From: Flavobacterium sp. HSC-32F16 | GTDB taxonomy: Bacteria; Bacteroidota; Bacteroidia; Flavobacteriales; Flavobacteriaceae | NCBI RefSeq assembly: GCF_024171645.1 | Contig: NZ_JALKAC010000004.1 | Location: 331,395-395,394, forward strand | DNA length: 64,000 nucleotides | Reading direction: 5' to 3' | In this document: positions 49,510-57,935 of the stretch, in pieces | How positions within the stretch are numbered: position 1 is the stretch's first letter | Layout: every line of letters begins with the position of its first letter | Notes under the pieces: model-generated | The model's input: the letters and a program-made list of their open reading frames with translations, nothing else | Told to the model about the DNA's origin: nothing | Database searches by the model: none | Position numbers and translations under genes: made by a program

Positions 49510-50775
49510 ATGAAAAGTTGTAAAAATTATTCAGTAAGTAAAATTCTTGTATTTATTTTTTTAATAAATATTCCCTGTAAAGGAATCAGCCAGCAGATGA
49601 TGGGAAGGATTTTTGATCATGTAAGACAACAAAGCTTTGTGCTTTTCGATAATGGATTAATTATACAGGATGGTAATCCTATGAATAGAGGTTTTGTACA
49701 ACGAGACCCTTCTGGATTTATGTATATTAGGATTCCAGCTGTAAATCCTATTGATAATGCTTATTTTGTTGCCTGGGATAAAAATGTTGTAGAAATTAAT
49801 CGATATACAGGAACTGCTATCGTAGGACATTATGAAGGTTTTATCCCTGTAAATCCGTATAATGCAGCTTATCATGCACCCAGCTACAATCAAAATTATG
49901 GAATTGAGACCTCACCAGGCAATTTTGCTCGAATTCCTGATGGAATAGTTGATGAAAATAAATCTTTTGGAGATATTATGATTACAAATGAAGCCAAAGC
50001 GCAGGAATGTTATCAAAGTGCATATTCTCCTTCAACAGGGCTTGATAGAGAAAAATTTACTATGTGTATGATTCAAAATATGGCGGGTAAAAAAGAATTG
50101 GAAATTTTAAATTGTGTTCGTAATTCTAACACGCCAGAGGAACAAACTCTTTGTCTATTTGGAAAATTAGGAGGTTCAAAAGAAAAGGAAATTGCTCAAA
50201 AAATCTCTGAATGCTATGCAAACTATGGAAATGACTGGAGTAAATATCCATTGTGCATGTCCTCTTCTGTAAATGATCCAACACTATCTAAAGTATTAGC
50301 CTGTATGGAGCAGCAAAGTAAATCAGGCAATGTTACCTTTATGGGGACTGCTATGTGCTATGGATTGAAAGAATTTGACATGAATGCTGAAACTCAGATT
50401 ATATTGCAGTGTGCCGCGGCTTCAGGAGGAGAACCTTATACTTTTGCAGGATGCGCGGGAGGACAGTTACTAGCAAGAGAACTAGACAAATGTTTTACAA
50501 ACGGTGTTGGAGGTGACAGTGGTTGTTTTGGTAAAAACAATGATATAGTTAAGGGGCTCAAAGCAATTGGTGATGCCCTGAATGTAAAATTTGGACCGAA
50601 TAATGATATCACAAAATTGTGGAATAATACTGTTAGTGATATAACAAATGGTCCGGGTTATAACCATGAAGCTGTAAAGGCAATAAGGAATATAAGTAAT
50701 GAAGTTGATAAAACAGCTGATAATGTGAGTAAAGCGGTAAGAAAAGCAGTGCCTAAAATTAAAATTAAATGGTGA
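49510..50775 (+). CDS. exported cysteine-repeat protein, probable two-component target
   Basis: A 421-residue exported protein (signal about 1-27, MKSCKNYSVSKILVFIFLIN onward). Residues about 160-345 hold six paired-cysteine units of C-x(11-19)-C: ECYQ...FTMC, NCVR...TLC, ECYA...YPLC, ACME...TAMC, QCAA...AGC and KCFT...SGC, separated by short helices. This looks like a disulfide-stapled helical repeat. The tail is helical and basic (AVRKAVPKIKIKW). No family recognised. It shares promoter and operator with the 33954 gene, so it is likely controlled by the response regulator 16 kb away. Confidence 0.72.
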   Translation: MKSCKNYSVSKILVFIFLINIPCKGISQQMMGRIFDHVRQQSFVLFDNGLIIQDGNPMNRGFVQRDPSGFMYIRIPAVNPIDNAYFVAWDKNVVEINRYTGTAIVGHYEGFIPVNPYNAAYHAPSYNQNYGIETSPGNFARIPDGIVDENKSFGDIMITNEAKAQECYQSAYSPSTGLDREKFTMCMIQNMAGKKELEILNCVRNSNTPEEQTLCLFGKLGGSKEKEIAQKISECYANYGNDWSKYPLCMSSSVNDPTLSKVLACMEQQSKSGNVTFMGTAMCYGLKEFDMNAETQIILQCAAASGGEPYTFAGCAGGQLLARELDKCFTNGVGGDSGCFGKNNDIVKGLKAIGDALNVKFGPNNDITKLWNNTVSDITNGPGYNHEAVKAIRNISNEVDKTADNVSKAVRKAVPKIKIKW

Positions 50776-50820
50776 TTTTTTAAGCGAAAAGATGTTTTTA
50801 ATTGATATTATTTAAATTAA

Positions 50821-50850
50821 AAAAGGCTGTTCAGTTGAACAGCCTTTTCC
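50821..50850 (+). terminator. bidirectional terminator
   Basis: AAAAGGCTGTTCA (50821-50833) pairs with TGAACAGCCTTTT (50836-50848), A-rich before and T-rich after. It serves converging genes. Confidence 0.88.
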
Positions 50851-50871
50851 GTTTGGTTATATTATTTTGAT

Positions 50872-52650
50872 TTAATTATGATCGTAGATTTTAGCATAAA
50901 GATCTTTGTAGATTTCTTTAATGATTTTACGTTTTAATTTTAGAGTAGGAGTAAGTTGTCCGCCGTCAATAGACCAAACATCCGGAGTTAATTCAAAGCG
51001 TTTTATTTTTTCCCAGTTTCCAAATTTTTCATTGATGCTTTCTACTTCTTCATCAATACGTTTTACAACCTGTTCGTTTTTAATTATTTCTTCATTTGTA
51101 CTGCCAAGAGCAATTTTATGAATTTTAGCCCATTCTTTTACAAATTCAAAATTAGGCTGAATAAAAGCACCAGGCATTTTTTCGCCATCACCAATAACCA
51201 TGATCTGCTCAATAAAACGAGATTGTTTCATGGCATTTTCAATCAATTGAGGAGCGACATATTTACCTCCGGATGTTTTAAACATTTCTTTTTTACGGTC
51301 GGTGATTTTTAAGAAACCTTCGTTGTCGATTTCTCCAATATCTCCAGTGTGGAAATAGCCATTTTGCAAAGCTTCAGCAGTTTTTTCAGGATCTTTAAAA
51401 TAACCTAACATTACGTTTGGTCCTTTACAAAGAATTTCTCCGTCTTCGGCAATTTTAACTTCCACATTTTGGATTGGTTTTCCAACCGTTCCAATTTTGA
51501 AACCTCTGTTTCTCTGGTCGTTAACGGCAATAACCGGTGACGTTTCAGATAAGCCGTAACCTTCCATAACCGGAATTTCTGCGGCTGCAAAAACCCTTGA
51601 TAAACGAGGCTGTAAAGCAGCACTGCCGGAAACCATTAAATCTAAATTTCCTCCCAAACCTTCTTTCCATTTACTGAAAATTAGTTTGCGGGCAATTTTT
51701 AACTGAAATTCATACCAAAAGCCATTTGCTCCGTAGGGTTCATATCGTAAACCTAAATCAATAGCCCAGAAAAACAGCTTTTTCTTGATGCCTGTTAATT
51801 CAGATCCTTTTGCGTAGATTTTATCGTAAACTTTTTCTAAAAGTCTTGGAACAGCGGTAATCACTGTTGGTCGTACTTCTTTTAAATTATCGCTGATTTT
51901 TTCAATTGATTCTCCAAAATAAACCGAAACACCATAATATTGATAGATATACAAAATCATTCTTTCAAAAATATGGCAGATTGGCAAGAAGCTCAAAGCA
52001 GTGCTTTTTCCTGCATCAAACGGGATTCGTGGAGCACTGTCTAAAACATTAGAAACAATGTTTTTATGAGAAAGCATAACTCCTTTTGGTCTTCCTGTAG
52101 TTCCGGAAGTATAAATAATAGTGGCTAAATCATCTGTGTGAATACTGTCTTTTCTGGCTTCAACTTCACTTTGGTTGCTTTCGTCTTCGCCTAAAATCAA
52201 TAAATCAGTCCAATGTTTACAATTATTGATTTCATCAAATGAATATACTTCTTTTAAACTCGGTACATTTGCTTTGATAAGATTTACTTTTTCAAGTACT
52301 TCTACATCCGACACAAAACAGTAAATACTGCCGCTATGGTTTAATATATATTCGTAATCTTCTTCAGAAATGGTTGGATAAATAGGAACGTTTTGCGCAC
52401 CGGTCTGCTGGATACCAATATCCATAACATTCCATTCAGTACGATTATTTGAAGTAATTACGGCAATTTTGTCATCTTTTTGAACGCCCATGCGCAATAA
52501 TGCTCTCGAAACGGCATTAGCTTTTGCAATATATTCCTGGCTGGATGTTTTTTCCCATACTCCATTTTTTTTGGTTGCAAGAGCAACGGGAAGGTTATAA
52601 GTTTCTTGTTGATAATAGGGAAAATCAAAAAGTCGTGTGATTGAAACCAT
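50872..52650 (-). CDS. long-chain acyl-CoA synthetase
   Basis: A 592-residue AMP-forming ligase that activates fatty acids to acyl-CoA. The P-loop is TIIYTSGTTGRPKGVMLSHK, then VMEGYGLSETSPVIAVN, GYFHTGDIGEIDNEGFLKITDRKKE and the final KLKRKII with the catalytic Lys. The size and the YxYxxFxFS-free N-terminus fit the bacterial FadD15/AMP-binding group. It feeds the beta-oxidation enzymes at 11.9-17.9 kb, or lipid synthesis. Monocistronic. Confidence 0.93.
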   Translation of the reverse strand: MVSITRLFDFPYYQQETYNLPVALATKKNGVWEKTSSQEYIAKANAVSRALLRMGVQKDDKIAVITSNNRTEWNVMDIGIQQTGAQNVPIYPTISEEDYEYILNHSGSIYCFVSDVEVLEKVNLIKANVPSLKEVYSFDEINNCKHWTDLLILGEDESNQSEVEARKDSIHTDDLATIIYTSGTTGRPKGVMLSHKNIVSNVLDSAPRIPFDAGKSTALSFLPICHIFERMILYIYQYYGVSVYFGESIEKISDNLKEVRPTVITAVPRLLEKVYDKIYAKGSELTGIKKKLFFWAIDLGLRYEPYGANGFWYEFQLKIARKLIFSKWKEGLGGNLDLMVSGSAALQPRLSRVFAAAEIPVMEGYGLSETSPVIAVNDQRNRGFKIGTVGKPIQNVEVKIAEDGEILCKGPNVMLGYFKDPEKTAEALQNGYFHTGDIGEIDNEGFLKITDRKKEMFKTSGGKYVAPQLIENAMKQSRFIEQIMVIGDGEKMPGAFIQPNFEFVKEWAKIHKIALGSTNEEIIKNEQVVKRIDEEVESINEKFGNWEKIKRFELTPDVWSIDGGQLTPTLKLKRKIIKEIYKDLYAKIYDHN

Positions 52651-52827
52651 GTTTAATATATTGAATTTTACTGCAAATTAAATAAAAATTAGGTATGATT
52701 TTTTATTTTATGAAATTTTATGGGAAAATTTATAGAGACTATTAAAAATCAACGAAAACGTTTTCTTTTTAGTCGTAAAATTTCCAAAAAACCAAGAAAA
52801 ATTTAATTTGAAGCCGCCTTTTGAAGT

Positions 52828-53259
52828 CTATTGAACGTTATAGTCTTCATAAGCTTTTACTCTTTCGCCCATTAGGAACATTTTTTTCTTGGCAAAATGA
52901 ATAGAGAATTGAGAGTAGTACCACTCGTTGCTGTCATTTGGTCTGTACCAAAATGTATAGGATTTACTATTGAAACCTTCTTTAAAAATTGCAACACCTT
53001 CTTCGTTACATTCGATTCCCCAATTGATTTTTTTCTTACTTAAATCGTCAGCCTGAATTGATCCTGTTCCATCTGGGTTTAATACCGTAATAGGCTCTTT
53101 TAAACCAATTGGAGCATACGTTCCCGGAATTGGAAATCCAATTGTTGTGGTAATATAGCGTTCTTTATTATTGTGGGTAATTTGGTTTACTTCAACTTGT
53201 GAATATGATTTTACAGCAATAAAGAAAAAGGCAGCAATAAGTACATGTACAGATTTCAT
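52828..53259 (-). CDS. small exported protein, unknown
   Basis: A 143-residue protein with signal peptide MKSVHVLIAAFFFIAVKSYSQ. The mature part is beta-rich (PITVLNPDGTGSIQADDLSK, SKSYTFWYRPNDSNEWYYSQF) and looks like a small one-domain periplasmic protein. No family recognised and no operon partner seen. Confidence 0.65.
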   Translation of the reverse strand: MKSVHVLIAAFFFIAVKSYSQVEVNQITHNNKERYITTTIGFPIPGTYAPIGLKEPITVLNPDGTGSIQADDLSKKKINWGIECNEEGVAIFKEGFNSKSYTFWYRPNDSNEWYYSQFSIHFAKKKMFLMGERVKAYEDYNVQ

Positions 53260-53495
53260 TCTATGTGGATTTAAGTGTTTTTGGCGTTTAAGGAAAAATC
53301 AGCGGCAGATTTTTTCAGGGCTAATATAGTTTAAATTTTGATTTAAAAAGCACGATTTAGTAAAACTAATAAATACCGTGTTTTTCCCCTGTTAAAAACG
53401 GTAATTTACCTTGATAATGTAATTAAGTCCTTCCATAATTTTACTCCAATCAAATGCGAAAGCCGAAAAGCAAAAGAGTAGGCACAAATCAAATC

Positions 53496-53789
53496 ATGAA
53501 AACTATGGAAACTGCTTTATTTTTAGCAATGGGCTGGTGCGGAACCAAATACCCAGGCTGGTGGAGACGTTTTTGGAAAAATCCGCCTCCTCCTCCAGAT
53601 CCGGAACCTTGGTGGACTATTACATTAATCGGAATTGGGCTTGTGGCTGGAGCTGCAGGCGGATTACTGTTTAGTAATGCCATCATGGATAATCAATTTT
53701 TTGCAGGTCAAAATGCAGTTGCTTCAGGGCTCTTTGCTTTTGGTGCTTCAAATGTGGTAACAGGTATTGCTTCTACCTTTAGAAATTAA
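53496..53789 (+). CDS. small Trp/Pro-rich membrane protein
   Basis: A 97-residue protein from the ATG at 53496; an in-frame ATG at 53454 gives 111. It has a hydrophobic start (METALFLAMGWCG), a tryptophan and proline block (YPGWWRRFWKNPPPPPDPEP) and a Gly-rich membrane segment (IGIGLVAGAAGGLLF). The composition is unusual. It resembles small bacterial membrane peptides or phage-type proteins, but I assign no function. Confidence 0.5.
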   Translation: MKTMETALFLAMGWCGTKYPGWWRRFWKNPPPPPDPEPWWTITLIGIGLVAGAAGGLLFSNAIMDNQFFAGQNAVASGLFAFGASNVVTGIASTFRN

Positions 53790-53833
53790 AAAAAAATGCT
53801 TCGACTTAGGGATAGCGTCGGAGCATTTTTTTT
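53790..53833 (+). terminator. intrinsic terminator
   Basis: ATGCTTCGAC (53796-53805) pairs with GTCGGAGCAT (53817-53826), one wobble pair, A-run before and T-run after. Confidence 0.83.
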
Positions 53834-53891
53834 ATAATGAAGATTATATTTTACAAATATATATTAGCCGCTAATTCGTGTAATTCGTGGC

Positions 53892-53928
53892 TATAAAAAA
53901 AAGCGCCCGAATTTATCGGGCGCTTTTA
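53892..53928 (-). terminator. terminator of purL
   Basis: AAGCGCCCGA (53901-53910) pairs with TCGGGCGCTT (53916-53925). The minus strand continues with a T-run. Confidence 0.88.
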
Positions 53929-53943
53929 ATAAAAATATATTTC

Positions 53944-56900
53944 TTAGTTTTTCTCAATCCATTTTCTGGCGTTAACAAAAGCTTCGTGCCAAGGTGAAAC
54001 CTCGTCATTTCTGTCTTTTGGATAATGCGCCCAGTTCCATTGGAAAGTCGAACGCTCAATGTGAGGCATCATAACCAAATGTCTTCCTGTTTTATCACAC
54101 ATCATTGCCGTGTTGTAATCAGAACCATTCGGGTTTGCTGGATAACCTTCGTAAGCATATTTAGAAACAATGTTGTAGTTTTCTTCAGCAAGAGGTAATT
54201 TGAATTTTCCTTCTCCGTGAGAAACCCAAACTCCTAAAGTACTTCCAGCCAATGTCGATAACATCACCGAATTGTTTTCCTGAACTTTTACAGAAGTAAA
54301 GATACTTTCGTGTTTCTGGCTTTCGTTATGAAGCATTTTTCCGTGAACTTCATGTTCCGGATTAATCACTTCTAATTCCATAAATAATTGGCAACCGTTA
54401 CAGATTCCAACAGATAAAGTATCTTCTCTTTTGAAGAAATTATCCAAAGCTGTTTTTGCTTTTTCGTTGTATAAAAATGCTCCGGCCCAGCCTTTAGCAG
54501 AACCTAAAACGTCAGAGTTAGAGAATCCTCCAACGGCACCAATAAACTGAATATCTTCAAGGGTTTCACGACCAGAAATTAAATCCGTCATGTGAACGTC
54601 TTTTACGTCAAATCCGGCCAAGTACATAGCATTTGCCATTTCACGCTCAGAATTACTTCCTTTTTCACGAATAATAGCCGCTTTTGGTCTTGGTTTAGAA
54701 TTGTCAATTTCTGGTTTTTTTCCTGTAAAATGTGCAGGGAAAGTATAATTTAAAACCTGATTTTTATAGTTTTCAAAACGTGCCTGAGCTCTTCCGTTTT
54801 TAGATTGTTTTTGATCTAATAAATAAGAAGTTTCAAACCAAACATCTCTGTAAGCTGGAATATCCAATTTGTAATCTCCAATCTCTAAAGTTGAAGTTTC
54901 CTGAACAGAACCAATTTTGAAGAATTCGATATTGTTTGCTTTTAATTTAGCTTCTACAGCTGAATCAGATTTTGCCTGGAAAACGATTCCGATGTTTTCA
55001 GCGAAAAGGATTTTTAATAAGTCTTTTTCCGCGAAAGCGCTGAAATCAATTTTAGCTCCAAGATTTACATCAGCAAAACACAATTCTAATAAAGTAGTGA
55101 TTAAACCACCGCTTCCGATATCGTGACCCGCTAAAATTTGGCTTTCGCCGATTAATTCCTGAATCGTATTAAATGCATTTTTGAAGAAAGAAGCATCTTT
55201 TATAGTAGAAGTTTCGTTTCCAATTGTGTTTCTAATTTGTGCAAAAGAAGAACCTCCAAGTTTGAAATCATCCTGAGACAAATTGATATAATAGATAGAA
55301 TCTCCGTTTTTCTGTAAAACCGGTTCCACTACTTTTCTAATATCTGTACAGTTTCCTCCAGCCGAAATAATAACCGTTCCCGGCGCGATTACTTCGTCGT
55401 TTGGATATTTTTGTTTCATCGAAAGTGAATCTTTTCCTGTCGGAATATTGATTCCCAATTCGATTGCAAATTCTGAACAGCCTTCAACTGCAGCGTACAA
55501 ACGAGCGTCTTCACCTTCGTTTTTACAAGCCCACATCCAGTTTGCCGATAATGAAATACCTTTTAAACCCTCTTTAATTGGCGCCCAAACAATGTTTGAT
55601 AACGATTCTGCAATAGCATTTCTGCTTCCCGCAACCGGATCAATCAAAGCAGCAATAGGAGCGTGTCCAATAGAAGTCGCGATTCCTTCTTTCCCTAAAT
55701 AATCCAGAGCCATAACCCCAACATTATTTAAAGGCAATTGTAACGGACCTGCATTTTGTTGTTTCGCCACTTTTCCACCCACACAACGGTCCACTTTATT
55801 AGTCAACCAGTCTTTTGAAGCAACAGCTTCTAAGCGTAAAACGTCTTTTAAATAACTTTCGAAGTCATTTGCTGAATACGAAACAGCAGCATATTTTCTG
55901 TCGATAGTTTTATCTGTCATAACCGTTTTAGGAGAACTTCCGAAGAAATCTTCTAAAGCATAATCCATCGGTTTTGAACCATTTGAATGTGATTGAAAAG
56001 TAAAACGGTGATCGCCCGTTACATCTCCAACCTGATACATTGGCGAACGCTCTCTGTCGGCAATTCTTTGTAACGTATCAATATCTTTTTGACCAATAAC
56101 CAATCCCATTCTTTCTTGAGATTCGTTACCAATAATTTCTTTTGCAGAAAGCGTAGGATCTCCAACAGGTAATTTATCTAAATCGATTAAACCACCCGTT
56201 TCTTCCACCAATTCCGAAAGACAGTTTAAGTGTCCTCCAGCTCCGTGATCGTGAATAGAAACAATTGGGTTATTATCGCTTTCTACTAAACCACGAATTG
56301 CGTTAGCAGCACGTTTTTGCATTTCAGGGTTTGAACGCTGAATGGCATTTAACTCGATTCCTGAACCAAAAGCTCCAGTATCTGCAGAAGAAACCGCAGC
56401 ACCACCCATACCAATTCTATAATTTTCTCCCCCTAAGATTACGATTTTATCGCCTTCTTGTGGTTTCTTTTTAATTGATTGATCCAGTTTTCCGTATCCA
56501 ATTCCACCCGCTTGCATGATTACTTTATCGTAACCAATTTTACGGTCGTTTTCTGAATGTTCGAAAGTTAAAACAGAACCTGTAATTAACGGCTGACCAA
56601 ATTTATTTCCAAAATCAGAAGCTCCGTTTGAAGCTTTGATCAAAATATCCATTGGCGTTTGGTACAACCATTTTCTTTCTTCAAGAGCGTTTTCCCATTT
56701 TCTGTCGTCGTTTAAACGAGAATATGAAGTCATGTAAACCGCAGTTCCTGCTAACGGCAAAGAACCTTGTCCACCCGCTAAACGGTCACGAATTTCTCCT
56801 CCAGAACCTGTTGCAGCTCCGTTGAAAGGCTCAACTGTTGTTGGGAAATTGTGTGTTTCTGCTTTTAATGAGATAACAGAATCGAATTCTTTTATTTCGT

Positions 56901-57597
56901 AAAAATCTGGTTTGTCGGCAGATTTTGGTGCAAATTGCTGCACTTTTGGTCCTTTTACAAAAGCAACGTTGTCTTTGTAAGCAGAAACTATATCGTTAGG
57001 ATTTTCCTGAGATGTTTTTTTGATTAATTTGAAAAGAGAAGTTTCTTTTTCTTCACCGTCGATAACAAAAGTTCCGTTGAAAATTTTGTGACGGCAGTGC
57101 TCTGAGTTTGCCTGAGAGAAAGCGAAAATTTCAGAATCAGTTAATTTTCTTCCTAGTTTTGCTGAAAGATTATTTAAATATTCAACTTCTTCTTCGCTTA
57201 AAGCCAAACCTTCTACTTTATTGTAAGTGGCAATATCATCAATTTCCAGAATTGGTTCCGGCTGAATGTTGATAGTGAAAATTTCCTGATCTAATTCATT
57301 GAATTTTTGGAAAAGCATCGGATCAAAATCAGCGAAATCTTCCGTTGCCGGATGAAATTCTTCAATTCTGATAATGCCCGGAACACCCATGTTTTGAGTG
57401 ATTTCTACAGCATTTGTACTCCAAGGTGTGATCATAGTGGCGCGGGGACCAACAAAAAAACCCGTCAATGCGGATTTTTCGATCTTATTCGAGTCGGCAA
57501 AAAGCCAGTTTAATTTTGAAATGTCTTGAGCTGAAATTTCGTTTTGCGTTTGTACGGCAAAAACAGTTTTGCTTTGGTTTTCAAAGAAATGGATCAT
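53944..57597 (-). CDS. purL: phosphoribosylformylglycinamidine synthase, large single-chain form
   Basis: A 1217-residue PurL that converts FGAR to FGAM in purine synthesis, with glutamine and ATP. The synthase part has SAKLGRKLTDSEIFAFSQAN, HCRHKIFNG, LKAETHNFPTTVEPF and ATGSGGEIRDR. The C-terminal glutaminase (about 960-1217) has the nucleophile in SVGICNGCQLFMEL and SHGEGKF. It is the long fused form typical of gamma-proteobacteria and many Bacteroidota, not the split PurQ/PurL/PurS type. A good promoter lies 30 bases upstream. Confidence 0.96.
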   Translation of the reverse strand: MIHFFENQSKTVFAVQTQNEISAQDISKLNWLFADSNKIEKSALTGFFVGPRATMITPWSTNAVEITQNMGVPGIIRIEEFHPATEDFADFDPMLFQKFNELDQEIFTINIQPEPILEIDDIATYNKVEGLALSEEEVEYLNNLSAKLGRKLTDSEIFAFSQANSEHCRHKIFNGTFVIDGEEKETSLFKLIKKTSQENPNDIVSAYKDNVAFVKGPKVQQFAPKSADKPDFYEIKEFDSVISLKAETHNFPTTVEPFNGAATGSGGEIRDRLAGGQGSLPLAGTAVYMTSYSRLNDDRKWENALEERKWLYQTPMDILIKASNGASDFGNKFGQPLITGSVLTFEHSENDRKIGYDKVIMQAGGIGYGKLDQSIKKKPQEGDKIVILGGENYRIGMGGAAVSSADTGAFGSGIELNAIQRSNPEMQKRAANAIRGLVESDNNPIVSIHDHGAGGHLNCLSELVEETGGLIDLDKLPVGDPTLSAKEIIGNESQERMGLVIGQKDIDTLQRIADRERSPMYQVGDVTGDHRFTFQSHSNGSKPMDYALEDFFGSSPKTVMTDKTIDRKYAAVSYSANDFESYLKDVLRLEAVASKDWLTNKVDRCVGGKVAKQQNAGPLQLPLNNVGVMALDYLGKEGIATSIGHAPIAALIDPVAGSRNAIAESLSNIVWAPIKEGLKGISLSANWMWACKNEGEDARLYAAVEGCSEFAIELGINIPTGKDSLSMKQKYPNDEVIAPGTVIISAGGNCTDIRKVVEPVLQKNGDSIYYINLSQDDFKLGGSSFAQIRNTIGNETSTIKDASFFKNAFNTIQELIGESQILAGHDIGSGGLITTLLELCFADVNLGAKIDFSAFAEKDLLKILFAENIGIVFQAKSDSAVEAKLKANNIEFFKIGSVQETSTLEIGDYKLDIPAYRDVWFETSYLLDQKQSKNGRAQARFENYKNQVLNYTFPAHFTGKKPEIDNSKPRPKAAIIREKGSNSEREMANAMYLAGFDVKDVHMTDLISGRETLEDIQFIGAVGGFSNSDVLGSAKGWAGAFLYNEKAKTALDNFFKREDTLSVGICNGCQLFMELEVINPEHEVHGKMLHNESQKHESIFTSVKVQENNSVMLSTLAGSTLGVWVSHGEGKFKLPLAEENYNIVSKYAYEGYPANPNGSDYNTAMMCDKTGRHLVMMPHIERSTFQWNWAHYPKDRNDEVSPWHEAFVNARKWIEKN

Positions 57598-57626
57598 TGT
57601 GATGTGTAGTTTGTTGTATTGAGCTG

Positions 57627-57657
57627 CAAATTTAGTTTAAATAAATAGTAAGCGCAA
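57627..57657 (-). promoter_or_regulatory. promoter of purL
   Basis: On the minus strand TTG (57655-57657), 20 bases, TAAATTTG (57627-57634). Confidence 0.7.
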
Positions 57658-57705
57658 ATTTGATAACAAACTCTTTTGAAAAAGATGGGTATTTTTTCAC
57701 CATCT

Positions 57706-57931
57706 GTAGAGGCGTACAGGAGTGCGTCTTCTCGTATGTAAGGTTTTCTCGCAAAAAAAAAAAGTATTTAATCTCGTAATTCCGATAACTATCGGCAGTT
57801 AAGACGCAAGGTTTAATTTCACGCAGATTTGGCAGATTGAGCAGATTTGTTTTTTTTAGAGGATTTAAAAATCTGTGTCAATTAATTTTTAATTTCTTTG
57901 ATCTGTTATATCTGCCAAATCTGCGTGAAAA
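57706..57931. repeat. palindrome and CACGCAGATTT hairpin
   Basis: 57706-57734 is a degenerate GTAGAGACGCAC-family palindrome (GTAGAGGCGTAC and GAGTGCGTCTTCTC). 57818-57931 is a long hairpin from TTTCACGCAGATTT to AAATCTGCGTGAAA, matching copies at 23807 and 25694. With the purL promoter these fill the 338-base gap. Confidence 0.7.
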
Positions 57932-57935
57932 ATTA

